This document shows positions 1-5,371 of a stretch of DNA of 5,371 nt, piece after piece. The notes below the pieces were generated by a model, which ran no database searches, was not told the origin of the DNA, and saw only the letters and a list, made by a program, of their open reading frames with translations. Made by a program: the position numbers and the translations under genes. The stretch's first letter is position 1; every line of letters starts with the position of its first letter. Source of the stretch: an uncultured cyanobacterium. GTDB taxonomy: Bacteria > Cyanobacteriota > Vampirovibrionia > Gastranaerophilales > Gastranaerophilaceae. The DNA lies in the NCBI GenBank assembly GCA_947073895.1, contig CAMTNN010000113.1:1-5371 (forward strand), given 5' to 3'.

Positions 1-200
1 TGGAGGTAATCCAGCTCCCGCAAAAACTCTCCGGGAGAGACGGTAAACTCCTCTGAAAATCTCTTGGGTACGGCGTTCCGCAGAGGAAAGGTCTCCATGC
101 CCTCCCGGCGGCAGCAGAGAGATACATCTTCCGTGCAAAATTCGGAATACAGTTTGTATCTGATGATGGTGTAGAAGTTATTGAAGGCTAAGAAAGAACA
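1..200 (-). CDS. Partial coding fragment of unknown function (open at left edge, no start seen)
   Basis: On the minus strand one frame stays open from an in-frame TGA at 219-221, inside the rpsA terminator, to the left edge. It reads FNNFYTIIRYKLYSEFC, then RREGMETFPLRNAVPKRF, then SPGEFLRELDYL. The amino-acid mix looks like a real protein, with charged and aromatic residues and plausible helix segments. There is no start codon near the beginning of the frame, so this looks like the middle of a gene joined to foreign DNA. I do not recognise the family. The stretch is visibly richer in G and C, with many C- or G-ending codons, than the adjacent rpsA. The other two minus frames are also mostly open here, so frame choice rests on protein-like appearance only. 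It probably comes from a different genome than the central genes. Confidence 0.4.
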
Positions 201-204
201 ATAA
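180..204. other. Probable junction between the central low-GC block and foreign GC-richer DNA (left)
   Basis: The rpsA terminator T-tract (minus strand) ends near 203. Within a few dozen bases the composition changes to GC-rich coding sequence that begins without a start codon. No target duplication, terminal inverted repeat or tRNA is visible. The exact join cannot be placed, because the A/T-rich bases between 180 and 204 could belong to either side. Confidence 0.45.
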
Positions 205-239
205 AAAAAGCGGTTGGTTCATTGAACCAACCGCTTTTT
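205..239 (-). terminator. Intrinsic terminator of the ispH-rpsA operon
   Basis: A 16-bp perfect stem (arms 205-220 and 224-239) has a 3-base loop. Its core is GCGGTTGGTTC paired with GAACCAACCGC. On the minus strand it is followed by a run of seven T (209 down to 203). It starts only 12 bases past the rpsA stop codon, as expected for a rho-independent terminator. The A-run on the other flank means it could also act on the plus strand, but no plus-strand gene ends here. Confidence 0.9.
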
Positions 240-250
240 ATTATCAAAAC

Positions 251-1297
251 CTACGCATTGATATCTTTTACAGACAATGCGATTCTGTGTTCTTTTGGAG
301 TGAATTTCTTGATTAATACATCCACTTCAGAACCAACTTTGAACAAGTTGAACGGATTAACGTTTTCATCTGACATTTCTGAAACAGGAAGAAGTGCTTC
401 AACGCCTGGGAAAATGTTAATGAAAGCACCAAATGTAGTTACTTTGTTAACAGTTCCTTTTACGATTTGACCTTCTTCAAATTGTCCTTCGATTTGTTGC
501 CAAGGGTTTTCGCCCATTCTCTTAAGTGAAAGTGAAATTCTCTTAAGTTCTGTATCGATTTTGATGATTTTAACTTCGATAGTATCACCAAGAGTTAAAA
601 CATCTGATGGGTGTTTAATTCTCTGCCAAGAAATTTCAGAGATAGGAAGAAGACCGTCGATACCGTTGATGTCAACGAAAGCACCGAAATCAGTGATTCT
701 TACTACGTTACCTGAAACAACTTGATCTTCTTCAAGAGAAGAAAGAACGTTATCAACAACTTGATCTCTTTGTTCTGCAACAGCTTGTCTTTGAGAAAGG
801 ATAAGTTTGTTTTTCTTAGGATCAGCTTCAAGAACTTTAACTTCGATTTTTGTATCAACAAGACCTTCGAAAGGAGTTCCTGTTCTAAGTTGAGAAGATG
901 GGATGAAACCTTTCAAGTCAGCGATATCAACAAGAACACCGCCTTTAACTGTTGAAACAACTTTAGCAAGAATTGTATCGCCTTGGATTTTAGCATCATT
1001 AAGTTGTGCCCAAGCTTGAGCAAATGCGATTCTCTTAAGAGAAAGAAGCATAGCATCGTCGTTGTTTTCTTCTTTTAATACGTAGAATTCTCTAACGTCA
1101 CCGATTTCAAGTTCTTCGATGTCGCTTGAAAGTTCTTTGTTTGATAAGAAAGCTTCCATTTTAGCGCCTTTAACGCTTACTAAATAGCCTTCTGATTCTT
1201 TTTTGATTACAGTACCTTCTACGATATCAGCAACGCTGTTTGTTTTAGCGAAACTTTCTTCAAGAAGTTGTTCAAATTCGTCTAATACTTGTGTCAT
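251..1297 (-). CDS. rpsA: 30S ribosomal protein S1 (four S1 domains)
   Basis: This is the RNA-binding ribosomal protein that helps load mRNA onto the 30S subunit. The 348-residue product has four consecutive S1 (OB-fold) repeats, at about residues 21-89, 103-170, 190-259 and 276-345. Repeats 3 and 4 are the most canonical, each with G-V-V/G-T-V, then TDFGAFVDI or TTFGAFINI, then LLPISE or LLPVSE, and ending in RISLSLK or RIALSVK. Repeats 1 and 2 are more diverged; repeat 2 keeps VKGGVLVDI and GFIPSSQL. Four repeats are fewer than the six of E. coli S1 and resemble the short S1 of many Gram-positive and cyanobacterial-type lineages. The ATG overlaps the ispH stop as ATGA, and an AAAGGAG ribosome-binding site lies 11 bases upstream inside ispH, so translation is probably coupled. 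The gene ends just before a strong terminator. Confidence 0.95.
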   Translation of the reverse strand: MTQVLDEFEQLLEESFAKTNSVADIVEGTVIKKESEGYLVSVKGAKMEAFLSNKELSSDIEELEIGDVREFYVLKEENNDDAMLLSLKRIAFAQAWAQLNDAKIQGDTILAKVVSTVKGGVLVDIADLKGFIPSSQLRTGTPFEGLVDTKIEVKVLEADPKKNKLILSQRQAVAEQRDQVVDNVLSSLEEDQVVSGNVVRITDFGAFVDINGIDGLLPISEISWQRIKHPSDVLTLGDTIEVKIIKIDTELKRISLSLKRMGENPWQQIEGQFEEGQIVKGTVNKVTTFGAFINIFPGVEALLPVSEMSDENVNPFNLFKVGSEVDVLIKKFTPKEHRIALSVKDINA

Positions 1298-2154
1298 TTT
1301 TGTATTTTCTCCTTTACTTTATCTATCACATTTTGTGGAGTTGAAGCACCGGCTGTAATTCCGATATTTTTAACTCCTTTTAATAATTCTTTATCCAATT
1401 CTTCATCATTTTCGATATGAATTGTTTTTGTGCAATCTTTTAAAATCTCTGCTAAATGAGTAGTGTTTGCGCTCTTTCTTGACCCTACAACAACCATTAA
1501 GTCGCTTTCTTTTGCAAGCTCGCGAGCTTCTTTTTGCCTCATAGCAGTAGATTGACAGATTGTATTGTAAATCAAAACTTCTTTTGCAATTGTGTTTAAG
1601 TGATTAACTATCAGATTCAAAGATGAAACCATTTGAGTTGTTTGAACTACAACACCAACTTTCTTGTGTGATTTAATCTGAGCTTCGAATGGTTGTAATT
1701 CTTCAATTGTAGTTGCTACAACAACTTTGTCTGAATATAAATCTGCATTAGCTCTTATTGCCATTACTTCAGGATGATTCGGTTTCCCCACAATCACAAC
1801 AAAATAGTCGTTTTGTGCGAGTTCAATTGCGCGTTGTTGAACCTTTTTAACGTCAGGGCAGGTTAAATCAACAACCTCGAAGCCAACATTTCTTAATTTT
1901 TCAAAAACTTCAGGAGCTTCTCCGTGGCTTCTTACAACACAAATACCATCGCCTTTTTTAGGTATGTCATAAATCGTCTTTATCCCTAATTCGTCAAGCT
2001 CACGAATAACATCCATATTGTGGATGAGTTCGCCCAAAATATATATATTCTTTTCAGGGTTTTCTGATTTTAATTTCTTCGCTGTATCAACGGCGCGTTT
2101 TACTCCGTAACAGAATCCCGCAAATTTTGCCAGTTTTATATTTGTGCTATTCAA
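1294..2154 (-). CDS. ispH: 4-hydroxy-3-methylbut-2-enyl diphosphate reductase (IspH/LytB)
   Basis: This [4Fe-4S] enzyme converts HMBPP to IPP and DMAPP in the last step of the MEP isoprenoid pathway. The 286-residue length is close to typical bacterial IspH. The three cluster cysteines are present: C15 in GFCYGV, C99 in TCPDV and C200 in NTICQST. Substrate-site residues are also present: H45-N46, the SHG at 76-78, HPE at 127-129 (the E matches the catalytic glutamate), QTTQ at 171-174, SAN at 228-230 and AGASTP near 268-273. The start is TTG: an in-frame TAA lies three codons upstream, no ATG or GTG occurs before C15, and the family needs about a dozen residues before that cysteine. No clear Shine-Dalgarno precedes it. 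It is the first gene of a two-gene operon and overlaps rpsA by four bases. A good minus-strand promoter lies about 60 bases upstream. Confidence 0.95.
   Translation of the reverse strand: MNSTNIKLAKFAGFCYGVKRAVDTAKKLKSENPEKNIYILGELIHNMDVIRELDELGIKTIYDIPKKGDGICVVRSHGEAPEVFEKLRNVGFEVVDLTCPDVKKVQQRAIELAQNDYFVVIVGKPNHPEVMAIRANADLYSDKVVVATTIEELQPFEAQIKSHKKVGVVVQTTQMVSSLNLIVNHLNTIAKEVLIYNTICQSTAMRQKEARELAKESDLMVVVGSRKSANTTHLAEILKDCTKTIHIENDEELDKELLKGVKNIGITAGASTPQNVIDKVKEKIQK
1309..1315 (-). promoter_or_regulatory. Ribosome-binding site for rpsA, inside the ispH 3' end
   Basis: AAAGGAG on the minus strand lies 11 bases before the rpsA ATG. It sits within the last codons of ispH, so ribosomes finishing ispH pass directly over it. 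The spacing is slightly long, but this is the only good match. It supports the ATG at 1297 as the real start. Confidence 0.7.
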
Positions 2155-2188
2155 TTGGCTTTAATGTAATCACTTTCTAATTGGACTA

Positions 2189-2201
2189 GAGACGTTGTCT
2201 C
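2189..2201. repeat. Inverted repeat GAGAC-GTT-GTCTC, candidate operator
   Basis: This is a perfect 5-bp inverted repeat with a 3-base centre. It covers the -35 hexamer of the plus-strand promoter and lies at the predicted first transcribed bases of ispH. Its place next to an Xre-type regulator gene makes an operator role conceivable, but the arms are short and chance is possible. Confidence 0.35.
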
Positions 2202-2223
2202 AGTAACTGTATTAAACTATAAA
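2195..2223 (+). promoter_or_regulatory. Putative sigma-A promoter for the HTH regulator
   Basis: TTGTCT at 2195-2200 (-35) and TATAAA at 2218-2223 (-10) are separated by exactly 17 bases. The predicted start of transcription would be near 2230, giving a leader of about 45 bases to the ATG at 2274. It lies back to back with the minus-strand ispH promoter. It is a consensus match by eye only. Confidence 0.5.
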
Positions 2224-2239
2224 CATTGGTAATTGTAAA
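2211..2239 (-). promoter_or_regulatory. Putative sigma-A promoter for ispH-rpsA
   Basis: On the minus strand TTTACA (2234-2239) is followed after 17 bases by TTTAAT (2211-2216). This predicts transcription starting near 2204 and a leader of about 50 bases before the TTG start of ispH. Its -10 box is one base from the -10 box of the divergent promoter, so the two RNA polymerase sites overlap almost completely and probably exclude each other. Confidence 0.55.
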
Positions 2240-2259
2240 GGGCATTTTTGCAATAAGCT

Positions 2260-2275
2260 ATTGAGCTTTCTCAAT
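2260..2275. repeat. Inverted repeat ATTGAG-CTTT-CTCAAT over the regulator's start codon
   Basis: This is a 6-bp perfect inverted repeat with a 4-base loop. The right arm runs into the ATG at 2274, and the left arm contains the only purine-rich GAG that could serve as a ribosome-binding site. In RNA it would form a small hairpin hiding that start. As DNA it could equally be an operator half-site pair. Either role is inference. Confidence 0.35.
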
Positions 2276-2543
2276 GACTTCTTTTTTAAATTTTGACAAA
2301 ATTAATTACATGCAGTACAAGAATTTTGGCAAATTTTTAAGAAATAAGAGAGAATCAATCAAACCTAAAATGGCGTTGAATAGATTTGCTATAAATAATG
2401 GTATTGAACCTGCAATTTTATCTCGTATTGAGACTTTGAAACAAGATGTAAAGCTTGCCGTATTAGGAAAAATTGCTAACGGAATGGAGATGACGGTCTC
2501 TGAACTACTTTATGAATATGAAAAATCAGAATATTCAAAATAA
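2274..2543 (+). CDS. Small Xre/Cro-type helix-turn-helix regulator
   Basis: This is a predicted DNA-binding protein of 89 residues made almost entirely of one HTH_3/Xre domain. The domain opens at about residue 18 with FGKFLRNKRES. The helix-turn-helix spans roughly residues 34-54, with FAINNGIEPAILSRIE as turn and recognition helix, and it closes with LGKIANGMEMTVSELL at about 64-79. There is no sensor or membrane segment, so any signal input is unknown. The start is uncertain: ATG at 2274 gives a 12-residue extension, while ATG at 2310 begins MQYKNFGKF, closer to usual domain boundaries, and neither has a strong ribosome-binding site. Base composition matches the neighbouring core genes. 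It is transcribed divergently from ispH and convergently to rpoD. Its target is unknown; autoregulation through the repeats upstream is a guess. No toxin partner is adjacent. Confidence 0.85.
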   Translation: MTSFLNFDKINYMQYKNFGKFLRNKRESIKPKMALNRFAINNGIEPAILSRIETLKQDVKLAVLGKIANGMEMTVSELLYEYEKSEYSK

Positions 2544-2544
2544 T

Positions 2545-2576
2545 AAAAAGGCGAATTCTTTAGAATTCGCCTTTTT
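2545..2576. terminator. Bidirectional intrinsic terminator between the HTH gene and rpoD
   Basis: This is a perfect 14-bp stem (arms 2545-2558 and 2563-2576) with loop TTTA. It is formed by AAAAAGGCGAATTC and its complement. The T-run on one strand and matching A-run on the other let it end transcripts from both sides. It begins one base after the HTH stop codon and lies 8 bases from the rpoD stop, so it serves both convergent genes. Confidence 0.92.
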
Positions 2577-2584
2577 ATTTATAT

Positions 2585-3679
2585 CTAATTTTCAACATAC
2601 TCACGAAGACGTTTGCTTCTGTTTGGATGTCTTAGTTTTCTTAAAGCCTTAGCTTCAATCTGTCTGATACGTTCACGGGTTACACCGAACAACTGTCCAA
2701 CTTCTTCCAATGTTCTTTGGCGTCCGTCGTCCATACCGAAACGTAGTCTCAATACATCTCTTTCACGAGGTGAAAGTGTGCAAAGAACTTCTGCAAGGTC
2801 TTCTCTCAAAAGTTCTGACGCAACTGTTTTAATTGGAGCGTCTGCTTCTTTATCTTCAATAAAATCACCTAATCTTGAATCTTCTTCTTTACCGATTGGA
2901 GTTTCAAGTGAAAGTGGTTCTTGCGCAATCTTAACAATTTCTCTCAATTTAGAAATTGAAACGCCCATTTCAACTGCAAGTTCTTCTTCGGTCGGTTTGC
3001 GTGAAAGTTCCTGAGCAAGTCTTCTTGTAACTTTTTTAAGTTTATTAATTGTTTCAACCATGTGAACAGGGATACGGATTGTTCTAGCTTGGTCTGCAAT
3101 AGCTCTTGTAATAGCCTGTCTAATCCACCATGTTGCATAAGTTGAGAATTTGAATCCTCTTTCGTGGTCGAATTTTTCAGCCGCACGGATTAAACCTAAG
3201 TTACCTTCCTGAATAAGGTCAAGGAATAACATGCCTCTGCCAACGTATTTCTTAGCAATACTAACTACAAGTCTTAAGTTAGCTTGAACAAGCTTACGTT
3301 TTGCAATAGCGCCCGGAGTACCGCCTTGAATAATTTTTCTGGCAAGTTCTATTTCTTCACTTGTAGAAAGAAGTTTGATACGTCCGATTTCTCTAAGATA
3401 TAATCTAACAGGATCTTCTACTGCAACACCTTTTGGCATTTCAGTATCAATGCTGCTTTCAGAATCAGAAGAATCATCTATCATATAAAAATCGTCGCTT
3501 TTAATTCCGCCTAATTTTTCTGTATCAATGATATCTTCAATGTGGTCTGTACCTAAATCTGTTCCGATATAATCAACGGTATCATCAGCATTTTCCGCTG
3601 AATCATAATCCAGCAAATCAATGTTTTCGTCTTCCATAACACTTACTACTGATGATCTTGAGTTTCTTTTTTGGGTCAT
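2585..3679 (-). CDS. rpoD: Primary RNA polymerase sigma factor (sigma-70/SigA group 1)
   Basis: This is the housekeeping sigma subunit that directs RNA polymerase to -10/-35 promoters. Of 364 residues, about 1-80 are strongly acidic and low in complexity, taking the place of region 1.1. Region 1.2 is near 87-118 ([16 protein letters not shown]). Region 2 is near 127-197, with core-binding [19 protein letters not shown] and the -10-melting segment [19 protein letters not shown]. Region 3 is about 200-280. Region 4 is about 300-355, with the -35-reading [23 protein letters not shown]. There is no large non-conserved insert between 1.2 and 2. The wording of regions 3 and 4 ([30 protein letters not shown]) resembles cyanobacterial SigA. 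The start is secure: ATG with GGAG seven bases upstream. Its first base is shared with the dnaG stop (TAATG), so the two are probably translationally coupled. Confidence 0.97.
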   Translation of the reverse strand: MTQKRNSRSSVVSVMEDENIDLLDYDSAENADDTVDYIGTDLGTDHIEDIIDTEKLGGIKSDDFYMIDDSSDSESSIDTEMPKGVAVEDPVRLYLREIGRIKLLSTSEEIELARKIIQGGTPGAIAKRKLVQANLRLVVSIAKKYVGRGMLFLDLIQEGNLGLIRAAEKFDHERGFKFSTYATWWIRQAITRAIADQARTIRIPVHMVETINKLKKVTRRLAQELSRKPTEEELAVEMGVSISKLREIVKIAQEPLSLETPIGKEEDSRLGDFIEDKEADAPIKTVASELLREDLAEVLCTLSPRERDVLRLRFGMDDGRQRTLEEVGQLFGVTRERIRQIEAKALRKLRHPNRSKRLREYVEN

Positions 3680-5076
3680 TATTTATCTCCAGTCCTTAAC
3701 TTTATCTTATCTCTAAGCTGCATTTGTATTTTTAAGGCTTCTAAGTCGTCGTCGTTAACTTCTCTGTATTGTTTTTTTATTGTTTCGACTTCTCGTTCAG
3801 AGTAACATCTTAAAAGTCTTGTTATATTTTCTCTTACCGCCCTTTCAAGATCGTCCGGTTCTAAACCGTTAAATGCTTCTGACATCTCGACTAAATCGGT
3901 AAGTATTTTTGTTAAGTTATCATCCTCAATGAATTCGGTGAAAAGATTTTTCGTCAATTCCCTAACATTATTTATTGTACAAGCCAATTTGTCAATTGTA
4001 TTTTTTACAATTATTAATGTTTCATCTTGGATAATATCTTGAGGTAACAATTCGTTCAATTTTTGGTAATTATTTGAACTGCTGTCAGATAGAAAAACGC
4101 TCAATAAATTTTTTTGCGCTCTAATTTCAAATTGTGAAGAATTTGTTACAACATTTTTTTTGATAGGAGCTTTAACACTGTAATTATCAATGTTTCCGAG
4201 TCTGTTTAATTCTTTTAACATTGAGCTTTCATCAATGTCTAAAATAGTTGCAACCATTTTTACATACTCGGATTGTATAATTTTGTTATTAACATCCTTC
4301 AAAATATCCATGATTTTGGTGCTTAATTCAGCTTTTTGCTGAGGAGTTTTAGCATTTGATTTTTCTTTTAAGGAGTTGTTCAAAAGAAAATCAATAAGAA
4401 GCGGAGCTTCTTTTATAAACATCTTAAACGCATCACCGCCCATAGAACGGATAAATTCATCAGGATCTTTTCCTTGCGGAGGTGAAACCACACGAATTTC
4501 GCATGCGTACTTGTTGTCTGCAGTTGCAGAGATGTGGCTTTCATCAAATTGTTTGACATCACCTAATGTCGCAAGTGTTGTTTTGATAACATCGCTTCCG
4601 CGCTTTGTTGCGTTGATTCCGGCTGAATCCGTATCAAATGATAAGAAAATTCTTCTTGATTTTGTATATCGGGAAAGTAGTTTGACATGGTCTGCAGTCA
4701 TAGCAGTTCCGCAAGACGCTACTGCATTTTCAACACCGTGAGCTTGAGCTGATATTACATCAAAATAGCCTTCCATGATAATAACGGCATCTTCTGTTTT
4801 GATTGCCTCCTGAGCAGAGTTTAAACCAAAAAGTATCTTACTTTTGTTATAAATCATGGAGTCGGAAGAATTGAGATATTTAGGGTTTTGTCCTTCATCA
4901 ACTGCGCGTGCTCCGAAGGCAACATAATCTCCGTTTTCGTTCTGAATCGGTATAATAATTCTATTTCTGAATCTGTCAATCCAGCCACCTTGATTCGATT
5001 TTAGAATTAATCCGGCTTTTTCAAGAATCTCATCTTTAAAATCATTTTTTAATTCTTTATATAAATCATTTTTTCT
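3679..5076 (-). CDS. dnaG: DNA primase DnaG, 5'-truncated by a junction
   Basis: This primase makes RNA primers at the replication fork. The real frame continues upstream of the ATG at 4857: it reads [41 protein letters not shown] and PKYLNSSDS, all standard primase sequence, before ending at an in-frame TGA at 5077-5079. ATG 4857 is therefore internal. The Toprim core is complete: EGYFDV (about 4756-4773), the metal-binding FDTDSAG (about 4618-4638) and GKDPDEFIR (from about 4473). An extra stretch of about 20 residues lies between the last two. The C-terminal part is helical and diverged, as in other primases' helicase-binding domain. The CHC2 zinc finger and the start of the polymerase domain are absent; by alignment to E. 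coli numbering about 160 residues are missing. The gene joins rpoD at TAATG. As written, the product could not be a normal primase, so an artefact at the 5' side is likely. Confidence 0.93.
   Translation of the reverse strand, partial: RKNDLYKELKNDFKDEILEKAGLILKSNQGGWIDRFRNRIIIPIQNENGDYVAFGARAVDEGQNPKYLNSSDSMIYNKSKILFGLNSAQEAIKTEDAVIIMEGYFDVISAQAHGVENAVASCGTAMTADHVKLLSRYTKSRRIFLSFDTDSAGINATKRGSDVIKTTLATLGDVKQFDESHISATADNKYACEIRVVSPPQGKDPDEFIRSMGGDAFKMFIKEAPLLIDFLLNNSLKEKSNAKTPQQKAELSTKIMDILKDVNNKIIQSEYVKMVATILDIDESSMLKELNRLGNIDNYSVKAPIKKNVVTNSSQFEIRAQKNLLSVFLSDSSSNNYQKLNELLPQDIIQDETLIIVKNTIDKLACTINNVRELTKNLFTEFIEDDNLTKILTDLVEMSEAFNGLEPDDLERAVRENITRLLRCYSEREVETIKKQYREVNDDDLEALKIQMQLRDKIKLRTGDK
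3687..3690 (-). promoter_or_regulatory. Ribosome-binding site for rpoD, inside the dnaG 3' end
   Basis: GGAG lies on the minus strand seven bases before the rpoD ATG, within the last codons of dnaG. It fixes the rpoD start and fits translational coupling with dnaG. Confidence 0.8.
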
Positions 5077-5371
5077 TCACGGATACATAAATTGATTTCA
5101 CGCATTCCCTCCAGTTTTTCTTCCGCTTCTATCGCATTATCCAGTGCATTTGCCAAAAGACAGCATAAATCAACAGGTGCAATCTTATCCTCCGCCGGCG
5201 CCGCCATTTGAATCGTAATATCAATTCCCAGCCCTTTCGCCTGACTATATTTCGGATTCAAAAGTGCATCCGCAAAAACGGAACCGGTTTGTATTATATG
5301 CCCTGTCTGCCCTCTGTCTGTAATAAATTGCTCAAGATAGTGCAGCGCTTCCTCTGATTTTCTGTCTTTCA
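5049..5371 (-). CDS. Fragment of an AgrC-like GHKL sensor histidine kinase (both ends incomplete)
   Basis: The frame is open from the right edge to a TAA at 5049-5051. It contains EEALHYLEQFI, then TGSVFADALLNPKYSQAKGLGI, then VDLCCLLANALDNAIEAEEKL and [11 protein letters not shown]. The LLANALDNAIEA segment is the N box of the GHKL ATPase, and the TG...DALLN.K...A...GI block before it is typical of peptide-pheromone sensor kinases such as AgrC. These kinases read autoinducing peptides through an N-terminal membrane domain, which would lie beyond the right edge. The G boxes that complete the ATP lid should follow but are missing. The last residues, MIYIKN, come from sequence that is primase in another frame, so the true fragment ends near 5070. 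Family and composition point to Firmicutes, unlike the core genes. The TTG at 5261 is not a real start. Confidence 0.8.
   Translation of the reverse strand, partial: KDRKSEEALHYLEQFITDRGQTGHIIQTGSVFADALLNPKYSQAKGLGIDITIQMAAPAEDKIAPVDLCCLLANALDNAIEAEEKLEGMREINLCIREEKMIYIKN
5066..5080. other. Probable junction between dnaG and a foreign kinase fragment (right)
   Basis: Reading the minus strand, AgrC-like kinase sequence is convincing down to about 5070. Primase sequence is convincing from about 5067 onward in a different frame. The bases between are a T-rich run (ATTTTTTCTTC on the plus strand) that could provide microhomology. No direct or inverted repeats typical of a mobile element are seen at the join. 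Confidence 0.65.

Noticed and set aside
222..955. Two plus-strand open frames (222-470 and 722-955) opposite rpsA
   Set aside because: They lie antisense inside a clear S1-domain gene, have no ribosome-binding sites and no recognisable protein pattern.
2155..2273. A riboswitch, small RNA or attachment site in the ispH-HTH intergenic region
   Set aside because: Only promoter-like boxes and two short inverted repeats are visible; the leaders are about 50 bases, too short for known riboswitch folds, and no tRNA or att-like repeat is present.
2274..2543. The HTH gene as an antitoxin or phage repressor
   Set aside because: No toxin or phage gene lies next to it; its neighbours on both sides are housekeeping operons and terminators separate it from them.
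2613..3186. Open frames inside rpoD on both strands (2613-3014 plus, 2944-3186 minus)
   Set aside because: These are out-of-frame shadows of the sigma factor coding sequence; the Ser/Leu-rich or Lys/Leu-rich translations have no domain character.
4376..4741. Plus-strand open frame of 121 codons opposite dnaG
   Set aside because: It is antisense to the conserved Toprim region and its sequence is explained by constraint on DnaG.
3679..4857. A short stand-alone primase starting at ATG 4857
   Set aside because: Conserved primase sequence continues in frame upstream of that ATG for about 70 codons (DRFRNR, PKYLNS), so the ATG is internal.
180..5080. The central block as a mobile element inserted in a Firmicutes genome
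   Set aside because: It carries only core genes, has no transposase, integrase, terminal repeats or target duplication, and the flanking fragments do not read as two halves of one gene.
5049..5100. A genuine kinase-primase fusion protein
   Set aside because: The two parts are in different frames. The kinase frame stops at 5049-5051 and the primase frame has a stop at 5077-5079, so no single product spans them.

Overview
The central part of the window, roughly positions 205 to 5070, is a low-GC block of bacterial housekeeping genes. The primary sigma factor suggests a lineage related to Cyanobacteria, most plausibly a gut-type Melainabacteria/Gastranaerophilales. Its regions 1.2, 2, 3 and 4 read like cyanobacterial SigA (for example [37 protein letters not shown] and [11 protein letters not shown]). 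The low GC and the absence of photosynthesis genes agree with this. It is an inference from remembered family patterns, not from a search.

Layout. On the minus strand a 5'-truncated dnaG (DNA primase) runs into rpoD (primary sigma factor) with a TAATG junction. This is the dnaG-rpoD core of the macromolecular-synthesis operon. rpoD ends at a perfect bidirectional hairpin terminator shared with a convergent plus-strand gene for a small Xre/Cro-type HTH regulator. A 119-base intergenic region with back-to-back divergent promoters and two inverted repeats separates that regulator from a second minus-strand operon. This operon is ispH (last step of the MEP isoprenoid pathway) followed by rpsA (ribosomal protein S1 with four S1 domains). 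The two overlap by ATGA, and the operon ends in a strong intrinsic terminator at 205-239.

The two ends do not belong to this block by composition or content. At 1 to about 200 there is a GC-richer minus-strand coding fragment of unknown function. From about 5070 to the right edge there is part of an AgrC-like GHKL sensor kinase of Firmicutes type. The primase open frame ends abruptly where the kinase fragment begins, so the primase lacks its zinc-binding domain and the first part of its polymerase domain, roughly 160 residues. Neither join shows an insertion sequence, inverted repeats or integration signals. The simplest reading is a metagenomic contig with chimeric ends, and real recombination is less likely.

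No clearly new system is present. The points most worth a second look are the two end junctions, the divergent promoter region with its candidate operator beside the small regulator, the ispH-rpsA overlap (these genes are fused in some Clostridia), and an extra segment inside the primase Toprim domain.
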